Shown one piece after another: positions 15,729 to 23,762 of a stretch of DNA of 64,000 nucleotides; positions within the stretch are counted from its first letter, which is position 1, and every line of letters begins with the position of its first letter. The stretch lies in contig NZ_RJPT01000004.1 of assembly GCF_003943515.1 (NCBI RefSeq), positions 10,634 through 74,633 on the forward strand, given 5' to 3'. This stretch comes from Streptococcus cristatus. Its GTDB lineage: Bacteria; Bacillota; Bacilli; Lactobacillales; Streptococcaceae. The position numbers and the translations under genes were made by a program. The notes under the pieces are model-generated. The model did not search any database and was not told the DNA's origin. It saw only the letters and a program-made list of their open reading frames with translations.

Positions 15729-16937
15729 ATGGCAACTAAAGAAGAAATTTTACGTGAACTATACCCTGAGGATCTTTTCCACTATGCTGATGGCTTGACA
15801 TTGGGAGAAGCGGAAGTATTACAAGAAACTCGTCGTTTGATTGAAAAGCATCTTCGTCCAGTCATTAATGAATATTGGGAAGCACCTGATTTCCCATTTG
15901 AAGAATTCTATGCAGTTGCTAAAGGCGCTCAAATCATGAACAACCCTAAATTGTTCGAAGGTCGCGAAGGCAACTACAAACCATCAGAACTTTACATCGC
16001 ATTCTTGTATTTAGAATTAGGCCGTTTCGATGCGTCTATAGCGACTTTCTTCACAGTTCATGGTGGACTTTGCTACAACACAGTCTTGCTTGGTGGTGAC
16101 GAGCGTCAACAAAAAGAATTTCTTCCTAAATTAGCTGCATTTGACTGGCAAGGATGTTTCGCTTTGACTGAACCGTTGTCAGGTTCTGACATTGCTGGAG
16201 GTCTTGCGACAACAGCTGAGCGTGTTGGAGACAAATGGATTTTGAACGGAGAAAAACGTTGGATCGGCGGATCAGATACAGCTGATGTTGTTCCAGTATT
16301 TGCCCGCGACGTTGAAGATGGAAAAGTGAAATGTTTCATCGTTCGTAAAGGTGCTCCTGGATATCATGCAGAACCAATCCCTCACAAAACAGCTCTTCGT
16401 TGCGTACGTAATGGCCACATTACTATGAAGAATGTGGAAGTTCCAGATTCAGACCGTTTGGTAAATATCAATGGATTTGGCGATGTAGCTCGTATCTTGA
16501 CATTCACTCGTGCTGACGTTGCTCACATTGCAACTGCTATCACTTGTGGTTCATACGTAGCAGCTCTTAAATATGCTAAAGATCGTCAACAATTCAAACG
16601 TCCAATTGCTGCATTCCAAATCGTACAAGAAAAATTGGCTAGAATGCAAGCTAACGCAGTGGCAGTACTTTCATACTCAGCTCGTATTGCTGAAATGCAA
16701 GAAGCAGGTAATGAATTGATGTTGAACTCTGCACTTGCTAAGATGCACAACTCATTGGTAATGCGCGAAACAGTTGCACTTGCACGTGAAACATGTGGTG
16801 GTAACGGAATCACTCTTGAAACTGATGTAGCTCGCTTCTTTGCAGATGCTGAAGCAATCTACACCTATGAAGGTTCTCATGAAGTGAATGCTTTGATCGT
16901 GGGCCGTGAAATTACTGGTATTGGAGCATTTGTATAA
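15729..16937 (+). CDS. Acyl-CoA dehydrogenase of the glutaryl-CoA dehydrogenase / plant ACOX4 type
   Basis: A 402-residue flavoprotein expected to oxidise an acyl-CoA to the 2-enoyl-CoA. The FAD/substrate segment LTEPLSGSD (146-154) and catalytic Glu381 (TYEGSHEVN) are intact. The sequence resembles glutaryl-CoA dehydrogenase and the short-chain acyl-CoA oxidase ACOX4. The arginine that binds glutaryl-CoA's carboxylate (in ELERVDSGYR of GCDH) is Ala105 here (ELGRFDASIA), so glutaryl-CoA is unlikely. No ETF genes are nearby, and transfer of electrons to O2 giving H2O2 is possible. Arginine codons are nearly all CGT, suggesting high expression. Confidence 0.88.
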   Translation: MATKEEILRELYPEDLFHYADGLTLGEAEVLQETRRLIEKHLRPVINEYWEAPDFPFEEFYAVAKGAQIMNNPKLFEGREGNYKPSELYIAFLYLELGRFDASIATFFTVHGGLCYNTVLLGGDERQQKEFLPKLAAFDWQGCFALTEPLSGSDIAGGLATTAERVGDKWILNGEKRWIGGSDTADVVPVFARDVEDGKVKCFIVRKGAPGYHAEPIPHKTALRCVRNGHITMKNVEVPDSDRLVNINGFGDVARILTFTRADVAHIATAITCGSYVAALKYAKDRQQFKRPIAAFQIVQEKLARMQANAVAVLSYSARIAEMQEAGNELMLNSALAKMHNSLVMRETVALARETCGGNGITLETDVARFFADAEAIYTYEGSHEVNALIVGREITGIGAFV

Positions 16938-16947
16938 TAATGAATTT

Positions 16948-16996
16948 GGAACGATTGCTCAGCATTTGCTAGTAATCGTTCCGATTCTTTCTTTTT
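16948..16996 (+). other. Intercistronic hairpin, partial terminator
   Basis: A 12-bp stem (16948-16959 with 16971-16982, one G-U) is followed by a weak T-rich tail. It lies between the dehydrogenase and the next operon gene and may reduce or stabilise parts of the mRNA. Confidence 0.55.
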
Positions 16997-17031
16997 GAAG
17001 TTTATATTTTGATAGTAAATAGGAGAAAAAA

Positions 17032-17880
17032 ATGAATATTTCAAAAGTGATGATCATCGGATCAGGTCAAATGGGAAGCGGTATTGCACAAGTCTTTGCT
17101 CAATCAGGTTTCACAGTTTATCTCAATGATATCAAGGAAGAATTTGTTCAAAGAGGGCTGGATGGTATTACTAAGCAATTGTCTCGTTCTGTTGAAAAAG
17201 GTCGTTTGTCAGAAGAAGATAAAAACAACATTTTGGCAAATCTGATTCCTTCTACTTCTTATGAAGATGCTAAACATGCTCAATTGGTTATTGAAGCGGC
17301 TACTGAAAATCGCGACATCAAATTGAGTATCTTTAAACAGTTGGATGAGTTGACTGATCCTCAAACTATTCTGGCTTCAAACACTTCATCTCTATCTATT
17401 ACTGATATTGCAGCAGCGACAGTTCATCAAGAACGCGTTATTGGTATGCACTTCTTCAACCCAGCACCAGTTATGAAATTGGTTGAAGTTATTCGTGCGC
17501 TTCAAACATCAGATGAAGTTGTGAAAGCTGTTCGTGAATTGACTGAAAAAATCGGTAAAACAGCTGTAGATGTGAAAGATTCTTATGGTTTTGTTGTGAA
17601 CCGTGTCTTGATTCCAATGATCAATGAAGCTATTTTCATCTTAGGAGAAGGAATTGCTTCAGCAGAAGAAATTGACGAAGCAATGAAACTAGGTGCTAAT
17701 CACCCAATTGGCCCATTGGCATTGGCTGACTTGATCGGTCTTGATGTCTGCTTGGCTATCATGGGAGTGTTAAACAATGGATTTGGAGATCCTAAGTATC
17801 GTCCTGCTCCACTTCTGAAGAAGATGGTTGAAGCTGGTAAGCTTGGTCGCAAGACTAAAGAAGGATTCTTTAAATATTAA
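17032..17880 (+). CDS. 3-hydroxybutyryl-CoA (3-hydroxyacyl-CoA) dehydrogenase
   Basis: NAD(P)-dependent oxidation of 3-hydroxyacyl-CoA to 3-ketoacyl-CoA, third step of beta-oxidation, or the reverse in butyrate synthesis. The 282 residues match the short clostridial Hbd type. The Rossmann motif GSGQMGSG lies at 10-17. Catalytic His140 is in [15 protein letters not shown], with Glu152 as partner. No crotonase domain is fused, unlike FadB. The thiolase starts 17 bases later. Confidence 0.94.
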   Translation: MNISKVMIIGSGQMGSGIAQVFAQSGFTVYLNDIKEEFVQRGLDGITKQLSRSVEKGRLSEEDKNNILANLIPSTSYEDAKHAQLVIEAATENRDIKLSIFKQLDELTDPQTILASNTSSLSITDIAAATVHQERVIGMHFFNPAPVMKLVEVIRALQTSDEVVKAVRELTEKIGKTAVDVKDSYGFVVNRVLIPMINEAIFILGEGIASAEEIDEAMKLGANHPIGPLALADLIGLDVCLAIMGVLNNGFGDPKYRPAPLLKKMVEAGKLGRKTKEGFFKY

Positions 17881-17897
17881 GATATAAGGAGCAAGAA

Positions 17898-19076
17898 ATG
17901 AAAGAAGCAGTTATTGTAGCAGCAGTCCGCACACCTTTAGGTTCTTTTGGTGGAACTTTAAAAAATGTTTCGGCTGTTGATCTAGGTAGTTTAGTTATTA
18001 AAAGTGCTATTGAACGAGCAAATTTGAAACCGGAACAAGTTGATGAAGTTATCATGGGGAATGTTCTGGGTGCAGGTCTTGGTCAAAACGTAGCTCGTCA
18101 AATGAGTGTCAACGCAGGTGTCCCAGTAACTTCTCCAGCTTTCACTATTAACAAAGTTTGTGGCTCTGGTTTGAAAGCAGTACAATTGGCAGCTCAAGCT
18201 GTATTGTGTGGAGATGCTGATATCGTAGTAGCTGGAGGGGCCGAAAACATGAGCCAAGCTCCTTATGTCCTTCAAAACCAACGTTGGGGCGCTCGTATGG
18301 GAGACTCTCAAGTAGTAGACACTATGCTCCGCGATGGCTTGACAGATGCTTTTGAATCCTTCCATATGGGAATTACAGCTGAAAACGTTGCTGAACAATA
18401 TGGCATTACACGTGAAGACCAAGATAACTTTGCTGTGCAATCTCAAAAACGTGCAGTTGCAGCGATCGAAGCTGGGCGTTTCAAAGAAGAAATTGTTCCT
18501 GTTGAAATTCCGCAACGTAAAGGCGATCCTATCGTATTTGATACAGATGAATTCCCAAGAAAAGACGCTTCTCTTGAAGGTTTAGGTAAATTGCGCCCAG
18601 TCTTCAAGAAAGATGGTACTGTAACTGCTGGTAATGCTTCAGGTATTAACGACGGTGCAGCAGCAGTTGTTGTTATGAGTGCTGATAAAGCTAAAGAATT
18701 GGGCGTTCCAGTTTTGGCAACGATCAAATCTTACGCAAGCGCTGGACTAGATCCAAAAGTTATGGGTTGTGGTCCGATTTACGCATCTCGCAAAGCCCTT
18801 GAAAAAGGCGGATTTACAGTGGAAGATTTAGATTTGGTTGAATCCAATGAAGCATTTGCAGCGCAAGCATGTGCCGTTGGTAAAGAATTGAATCTTGATC
18901 CTGAAAAAGTCAATGTAAATGGTGGTGCGATTGCTCTTGGTCACCCAATCGGTGCTTCAGGCTGCCGTATTTTGGTAACACTTTTGCACGAAATGCAAAA
19001 ACGTGATGTTAAACGTGGTCTTGCTACCCTTTGTATCGGTGGCGGTATGGGTACAGCGGTCATCGTAGAACGCTAG
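17898..19076 (+). CDS. Acetyl-CoA C-acetyltransferase (thiolase)
   Basis: Cleaves acetoacetyl-CoA (or a longer ketoacyl-CoA) with CoA to acetyl-CoA, or condenses two acetyl-CoA. The 392 residues contain nucleophile Cys88 (NKVCGSG), His349 in LGHPIGASG and second active-site Cys379 in TLCIGGGMG. Ribosome site AAGGAG. It follows the hydroxyacyl-CoA dehydrogenase in the same operon, and a strong terminator comes after it. The mevalonate-pathway thiolase is the alternative, but the neighbours favour acyl-CoA turnover. Confidence 0.95.
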   Translation: MKEAVIVAAVRTPLGSFGGTLKNVSAVDLGSLVIKSAIERANLKPEQVDEVIMGNVLGAGLGQNVARQMSVNAGVPVTSPAFTINKVCGSGLKAVQLAAQAVLCGDADIVVAGGAENMSQAPYVLQNQRWGARMGDSQVVDTMLRDGLTDAFESFHMGITAENVAEQYGITREDQDNFAVQSQKRAVAAIEAGRFKEEIVPVEIPQRKGDPIVFDTDEFPRKDASLEGLGKLRPVFKKDGTVTAGNASGINDGAAAVVVMSADKAKELGVPVLATIKSYASAGLDPKVMGCGPIYASRKALEKGGFTVEDLDLVESNEAFAAQACAVGKELNLDPEKVNVNGGAIALGHPIGASGCRILVTLLHEMQKRDVKRGLATLCIGGGMGTAVIVER

Positions 19077-19120
19077 AATCTAGTTCATTTTTGAAGTTTT
19101 CCATTTGCTTCTACTATATA

Positions 19121-19180
19121 AACAAGTCCTATCGATGAGCTGTTTTTCCAAACAAGCCTTGATAGGACTTGTTTTATTTT
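19121..19180 (+). terminator. Terminator after the thiolase gene
   Basis: A 13-bp perfect stem (19121-19133 with 19161-19173) with a 27-base loop is followed by TTATTTTT. It splits the beta-oxidation block into two transcription units. Confidence 0.8.
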
Positions 19181-19193
19181 TCGAAAAATTAAC

Positions 19194-19204
19194 TTGAATA
19201 TCAA
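19194..19204 (+). promoter_or_regulatory. FabT-like palindrome
   Basis: TTGAATATCAA has the TTGA-N3-TCAA core of streptococcal FabT sites (TTTGA-N3-TCAAA), the repressor of fatty-acid synthesis genes. It is one base short on each flank. Role in this fatty-acid-degradation context is speculative. Confidence 0.35.
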
Positions 19205-19208
19205 AACT

Positions 19209-19223
19209 ATAAGCTTAGCTTAT
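19209..19223 (+). promoter_or_regulatory. Perfect 7-1-7 inverted repeat
   Basis: ATAAGCTTAGCTTAT lies about 100 bases before the enoyl-CoA hydratase promoter. It may be an operator, for example for the LysR protein encoded nearby; no consensus was matched. Confidence 0.35.
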
Positions 19224-19278
19224 TGATGCATAAATGATGATTAAGTAGACGAAGTGTGAGAAATGGTATATCATAAGA

Positions 19279-19293
19279 ATGTAAGCTCTTACA
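19279..19293 (+). promoter_or_regulatory. cre-like site 3
   Basis: ATGTAAGCTCTTACA matches WTGNAARCGNWWNCW except for the central CG, which is CT. It is a near-perfect palindrome. It lies about 20 bases before a -35-like TTGACA, so it could mediate CcpA control of the second unit (inference). Confidence 0.5.
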
Positions 19294-19312
19294 TTTGTAG
19301 TTTAAGTATTTG

Positions 19313-19342
19313 TTGACACCATACTTAGTCATTCAATTTTAT
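19313..19342 (+). promoter_or_regulatory. Promoter of the second beta-oxidation unit
   Basis: A perfect -35 TTGACA lies at 19313-19318, with a weak -10 (TTTTAT at 19337-19342, spacer 18). The enoyl-CoA hydratase start is 17 bases further. Confidence 0.5.
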
Positions 19343-19358
19343 AAGTAGGAGCATAAAA

Positions 19359-20138
19359 ATGAGTAAAACTGTTTTATTAGAAGTTAAAAATGGGATTGGA
19401 TATATCACAATCAACCGTCCTGAAGCTTTGAACGCCTTGAGTTCTCAAGTTTTGGCTGATTTGAATGAAGTTCTTGATCAAGTTGAGAAAAGCGAAGAAA
19501 TTCGCGTTGTCATCGTAACTGGAGCAGGAGAAAAAGCATTCGTCGCCGGAGCAGACATCAAGGAAATGGATTTGATGTCACCTATTCAAGCATTTGAATA
19601 CATGACATTTGCAAACGATACATTTACTCGCCTTTCAGATTTACGCCAACCAACGATTGCAGTCATCAATGGTTATGCACTCGGTGGTGGTATGGAGCTA
19701 GCACTTTCAACAGATATCCGTATTGGATTTGAAAAAACAGTGGTTGGCTTCCCAGAAGTTGGCTTGGGTATTATTCCAGGATTTGCTGGTACTCAACGGA
19801 TGTCGCGCTTGATTGGAACTAGCCGTGCCAAAGAACTTATCTTCACTGCTCGTACAGTGAAAGGTCAAGAAGCCTATGACTTAGGTATTCTTAACAAACT
19901 GGTTCCTGCTGAAGAATTGTTGTCTTCAGCTGAAGAATTAGCCGCAGCCATCATGAAGAATGCACCGTTAGCTGTTGAAAAAGCAAAACATGTCATTCAA
20001 GTTGGTGCGGAACTTCCTCTTAAAAATGCAATCCGTCTGGAAACAGAAGCAGAAGCCTTGCTCTTCTCTACAGAAGACAAACTAGAAGGAATGCGTGCTT
20101 TTGTTGAAAAACGCAAAGCTGTTTTCAATCGTAAGTAA
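19359..20138 (+). CDS. Enoyl-CoA hydratase (crotonase family)
   Basis: Hydrates 2-enoyl-CoA to 3-hydroxyacyl-CoA, second step of beta-oxidation, linking the dehydrogenase and hydroxyacyl-CoA dehydrogenase of the first unit. The 259 residues contain the oxyanion-hole segment AFVAGADIKEM and both catalytic glutamates: Glu113 (GGGMEL) and Glu133 (FPEVGLG). Ribosome site AGGAG. A crotonase (butyrate-type) role is equally possible; the fold covers several reactions. Confidence 0.93.
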   Translation: MSKTVLLEVKNGIGYITINRPEALNALSSQVLADLNEVLDQVEKSEEIRVVIVTGAGEKAFVAGADIKEMDLMSPIQAFEYMTFANDTFTRLSDLRQPTIAVINGYALGGGMELALSTDIRIGFEKTVVGFPEVGLGIIPGFAGTQRMSRLIGTSRAKELIFTARTVKGQEAYDLGILNKLVPAEELLSSAEELAAAIMKNAPLAVEKAKHVIQVGAELPLKNAIRLETEAEALLFSTEDKLEGMRAFVEKRKAVFNRK

Positions 20139-20154
20139 AAGAGGAGGTATCAGC

Positions 20155-20880
20155 ATGAAATCAGTTGTATCATTATCAGACGCTATTTCTAAGGTCAAAT
20201 CGGGTGATATCGTTGGAATTTCTGGATTCCTCGGTGTCGGTGAACCTTTTGAATTGATTGAAGAATTAGTAAAACAAAACCAGCAAGACTTGACTTTGGT
20301 ATCGGTGGTAACATCTCATCCTGGTAAAGAAGTTGGGGTTGGACGACTTTGTGAAAACCACCAAGTAAAAAAATATATTGCAGCCCACGTAGGAACATCT
20401 GCAGCAGCTCAACGTGAGTATTTTGAAAAGACGATGGAAGTCGAATTTACACCGATGGGAACTGTTGTTGAGCGTCTCCATGCAGCTGGAGCTGGATTAG
20501 GAGCTGTCTTGACCCCGACAGGAGTCGGAACAATCTTAGAAAAAGATTATGAAAAAGTAGAACGTAATGGCCGTGAATACTTGGTCTATGATCCACTTAA
20601 AATTGATGTTGCCTTAATCAAAGCGACTAAAGCTGACAAATACGGCAACTTGTATATCGATGGTACTACGAAAAACATTTCCTTGCAATTAGCACTCGCA
20701 GCAGATACTGTTATCGTTGAAGCGAATGAAATTGTTGAAGCTGGCGAAATTCATCCGAATGATATTTATGTTCCGGGCATCCTTGTTGACTATGTCGTCC
20801 AAAGCTTGACTCCAGAAGAACACCATAAGATGATGGGTGATCTTTGGACAGAGACTAAAAAATTGGCGGGGGTGAACTAA
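20155..20880 (+). CDS. CoA-transferase subunit A (acetate/butyrate-acetoacetate type)
   Basis: Alpha subunit (241 residues) of a two-subunit class I CoA-transferase that moves CoA between acyl-CoA and a free acid such as acetate, butyrate or acetoacetate. The glycine-rich motif GISGFLGVGEP is near the N-terminus. The ATG at 20155 follows GAGGAGGT, so the longer frame running back into the hydratase gene was not used. It ends 1 base before subunit B. It could activate incoming short fatty acids without ATP use (inference). Confidence 0.92.
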   Translation: MKSVVSLSDAISKVKSGDIVGISGFLGVGEPFELIEELVKQNQQDLTLVSVVTSHPGKEVGVGRLCENHQVKKYIAAHVGTSAAAQREYFEKTMEVEFTPMGTVVERLHAAGAGLGAVLTPTGVGTILEKDYEKVERNGREYLVYDPLKIDVALIKATKADKYGNLYIDGTTKNISLQLALAADTVIVEANEIVEAGEIHPNDIYVPGILVDYVVQSLTPEEHHKMMGDLWTETKKLAGVN

Positions 20881-20881
20881 T

Positions 20882-21535
20882 ATGAAAGCAAAAGAAATTA
20901 TTGCAAGACGTGTTGCACAAGAATTTAAAGATGGAGATGTTGTCAATCTAGGATTTGGTATTCCAAACGCATCTGCTGACTATATTCCTGAGGGAGTAAA
21001 CGTTATTCTTCAGGCCGAAAATGGAGCGCTTCGCTTTGGTGAAACACCAACGAAAGATACTTACAATCCAAACCTGGCAAACTCTGGTGGAGCGCCAATC
21101 ACTCTCTTGCCTGGAGCAGCATTGTTTGACTTGCAGACTTCCTTCGCGATCATCCGTGGTGGACACGTTGATGCGACTGTTCTAGGAGCTTTGGAAGTCA
21201 GTCAAGATGGTAGTATTGCTAACTGGATTATTCCAGGTAAGTTTGCCCCAGGAATGGGTGGAGCGATGGACTTGTTGGTTGGAGCGAAGCGTGTTATCGG
21301 TGCAATCCAGCATACTACTGCTGATGGCCAATCTAAACTTCTGCCAGAGTGTACTTTGCCACTTTCTGCCAAAGGAGTTCTTGATTTAGTCATTACAGAG
21401 TTGGCTGTCTTTGGTTTCCAAGATGGTAAGTTCCTCTTGAAAGAGCTTGCTCCCGGCGTTACCCTAGAGGAAGTTCTTGAAAAGACAGCAGGAGAAGTAA
21501 TTGTTTCAGAAGACTTGAAAACGATGTCAATCTAA
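20882..21535 (+). CDS. CoA-transferase subunit B
   Basis: Beta subunit (217 residues) carrying the catalytic glutamate, here Glu46 in QAENGALRFG, which forms the glutamyl-CoA thioester. The GGHVDATVLGA motif is also present. Tight spacing with subunit A (one base) fits a heteromeric enzyme. Substrate cannot be fixed from sequence: butyrate/acetoacetate and 3-oxoacid types share these motifs. Confidence 0.93.
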   Translation: MKAKEIIARRVAQEFKDGDVVNLGFGIPNASADYIPEGVNVILQAENGALRFGETPTKDTYNPNLANSGGAPITLLPGAALFDLQTSFAIIRGGHVDATVLGALEVSQDGSIANWIIPGKFAPGMGGAMDLLVGAKRVIGAIQHTTADGQSKLLPECTLPLSAKGVLDLVITELAVFGFQDGKFLLKELAPGVTLEEVLEKTAGEVIVSEDLKTMSI

Positions 21536-21631
21536 TAAGGTTAGTAAGCAATTAATATCCTCTTTCTCTGAAAGTGTGTTACTATGTGTTTATAACAACT
21601 TGAGCGATGATTAGTTTTTAATCAGAATACT

Positions 21632-21677
21632 AGCAACTGGTCATCATGGTTTCGAGGGCCAGTTGCTGTTTTATTTA
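21632..21677 (+). terminator. Terminator after the CoA-transferase genes
   Basis: A stem of 9-11 bp (AGCAACTGG at 21632 with CCAGTTGCT at 21659) is followed by GTTTTATTT. It separates the enzymes from the lysR gene. Confidence 0.8.
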
Positions 21678-21719
21678 TGGCAAATTACCTCGTGAAATTT
21701 GAAAGATGGGAGACGAAAA

Positions 21720-22634
21720 GTGGATATAATTCAAATGACTTACTTTATCAATATCGTCGAATGTGGATGCAATCTTTCTATCGCAGCTAAGAAAATTCAT
21801 ATCAGCCAGTCAGCCTTGAGTCAGTTTGTCACAAATTTTGAATCAACGGAAGGAGTCCAGCTCTTCAATCGTAGAAATGGAAGATTAGAGAGTCTGACGG
21901 AAGCTGGTGGTAAGATTTACCGCTTTGCCACAGAGATTGTCAACCGGCATGAAGAGATGCAGTCAATGATTCATATGGAAGCTCTTAAACAAAAAGGTAC
22001 CTTTAACTTGGGCATTCCGTCATTGATTTTACGTGTATATTTTTCTAGTATTTTACCAAAATTTTTACAAGACAATCCGCAAGTCAACATTCAGGTTACT
22101 GAGGATGGAAGTAATGAATTACGTCAAAAGCTGGTTGCAGGGGATCTGAATTTTGCAGTACTAATCGAACCTACCAATCTGGATCCTAAAAAATATGAAC
22201 AGTATATCATTCAAGTTGATGAATACGTGGCCTATATGGATAAGAATCATCCCTTGGCAAACAAAGAATTGTTGAAATGGAAAGATATAGCTCAGTACGG
22301 TTTAGCAACCTTTAATAAATCATTTACAACCTACGATTTAATCACTGAAAAATTAAAGAGTAAAAAGATAAAAGCAAATTTTGCCTATTTATCATCGACA
22401 TGGGATTTCTTGATAGAGTCAACTTATCAAAACGATATGATTGCACTGTTACCTCGTCCTTTAGAATATTTTGTCGATAAGAATAAATTCAAGGTTGTGC
22501 GCTTTAAGGATCCGGTGCCTTTCAATATTTGGTTCTGCCGGCCTTATAAAGCAAGCTACAATGAGGTAGAAGCATACGTATATGAAGAGCTTTTAAAAGG
22601 TTATTATCAGCCTCTTTCTGAGCCACATCCATAG
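21720..22634 (+). CDS. LysR-family transcriptional regulator
   Basis: A 304-residue LysR-type regulator: N-terminal winged helix-turn-helix (about 1-60, with LSIAAKKIHISQSALSQF) and a periplasmic-binding-like effector domain from about 90. The start is GTG at 21720, preceded by GGGAG; the TTG at 21699 has no ribosome site. It lies between the beta-oxidation enzymes and the second dehydrogenase-like gene and is a good candidate for their regulator, perhaps sensing an acyl-CoA or fatty acid (inference). No own promoter was pinpointed. Confidence 0.9.
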   Translation: MDIIQMTYFINIVECGCNLSIAAKKIHISQSALSQFVTNFESTEGVQLFNRRNGRLESLTEAGGKIYRFATEIVNRHEEMQSMIHMEALKQKGTFNLGIPSLILRVYFSSILPKFLQDNPQVNIQVTEDGSNELRQKLVAGDLNFAVLIEPTNLDPKKYEQYIIQVDEYVAYMDKNHPLANKELLKWKDIAQYGLATFNKSFTTYDLITEKLKSKKIKANFAYLSSTWDFLIESTYQNDMIALLPRPLEYFVDKNKFKVVRFKDPVPFNIWFCRPYKASYNEVEAYVYEELLKGYYQPLSEPHP

Positions 22635-22646
22635 GGGGGAGAATTG

Positions 22647-23759
22647 ATGATGAAGTCCAGTACCAAAACAGCAGCATTGAGTTCATATGTAAATACAGCT
22701 ATTAGAGACTACATGAAAAATCATGATGAGTCAGTCGACTTTCCTCAGGAGATTTGGGAAGTAATGACGACGGATTTGGATATTTTTTCACCGATTTTGT
22801 CAGAAGGCGATCAGGCTTTGGCTTCTGATTTTATCAGCTCTATTCGAATGATTTCGAATGAATTTCCAGCTCTTTCAACTATATTGCTGACCCAAGGTTG
22901 TTATGGTGTTTATCCGATTTTGAAATTTGGTACGGGGCAACAGAAAGAGCGTTATCTGGACAAGTTGGTAAAGGGAACTTGTAAAGCAGGTCTTGGATTT
23001 TCTGAGTCTAAGCATCTAAATAGTTTGGCAGATTTGGAGACCTATGCGATTAAGACAGAGACAGGTTGGCAACTTTCGGGAGAAAAAGCCAAAGTGTCGA
23101 ATAGCAGCATTGCGGATATTCTCTTGGTATTAGCTAAAGTAATGGAAACTGGAAAGCCTGATTCTTACGGCTTCTTCATTGTGGAGACGAGTGCTTCGGG
23201 TGTGCTCATTGGTGAGCAGATAGAAAAGCAAGGTTTACTAGGACTTCCACTAAGTTCTGTTACCTTAGATAATGTACACCTGCCGGAAACTGCCTTATTA
23301 GGCGGAGTCTTGGCTGGAAATGAGCAATTTAATGATATCATAAAGAATATGCAACTTGGCTTGAGTGCAGTTGCTTTAGGAGTTGCCGAAGGTGCTTTTC
23401 ATAAGGGTCTTGAGTTTGCACGTGTAAAAAGGGGGTTCGGCAAGCGACTGATGGATGTTGAGTTGCATCAGTACAAGTTCGCAGATTTATACAATAAAAT
23501 TTGTGCTGCAGATGCTTATTTCTCATCCTATCCTAATCAAATAGAAGAAGATTCCAAGTTTGTTGCACGGATAAAGCTATATATGACTAAGGTAGCGCTA
23601 GAGGTTACAGATGAAATTCTCCGTCTTATCGGGCCTTTACAAAAATTTGATCATGTGAATATCAAACGCTATTTTAAAGATGCTGAAATTATTGAGAATT
23701 ATGGACGGTCAGGGAATTCGATCAGAAAAGAAATCGCAGAGAGATGGTTAAAGGAGTAA
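22647..23759 (+). CDS. Divergent acyl-CoA-dehydrogenase-like protein, catalytic Glu missing
   Basis: A 370-residue protein with the acyl-CoA dehydrogenase fold: GLGFSES and SGEKAKVSN in the mid domain, and a C-terminal helical bundle with RVKRGFGKRLMDVELHQYKFAD. The usual YEGT catalytic glutamate aligns with Gly353 (NYGRSGNS). The alternative position used by isovaleryl-CoA dehydrogenase also appears to be Gly (NMQLGLSAV). It may be inactive, use another residue, or do another reaction. Ribosome site GGGGGGAG, start ATG 22647 (22650 possible). It sits 12 bases after lysR and 3 before the lactonase-like gene. Confidence 0.8.
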   Translation: MMKSSTKTAALSSYVNTAIRDYMKNHDESVDFPQEIWEVMTTDLDIFSPILSEGDQALASDFISSIRMISNEFPALSTILLTQGCYGVYPILKFGTGQQKERYLDKLVKGTCKAGLGFSESKHLNSLADLETYAIKTETGWQLSGEKAKVSNSSIADILLVLAKVMETGKPDSYGFFIVETSASGVLIGEQIEKQGLLGLPLSSVTLDNVHLPETALLGGVLAGNEQFNDIIKNMQLGLSAVALGVAEGAFHKGLEFARVKRGFGKRLMDVELHQYKFADLYNKICAADAYFSSYPNQIEEDSKFVARIKLYMTKVALEVTDEILRLIGPLQKFDHVNIKRYFKDAEIIENYGRSGNSIRKEIAERWLKE

Positions 23760-23762
23760 AAG

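Noticed and set aside
19176-19189. ATTTTTCGAAAAAT palindrome as a CodY box
   Set aside because: The spacing is one base short of the CodY consensus and it lies in the tail of a terminator, so it is probably part of the T-rich end.
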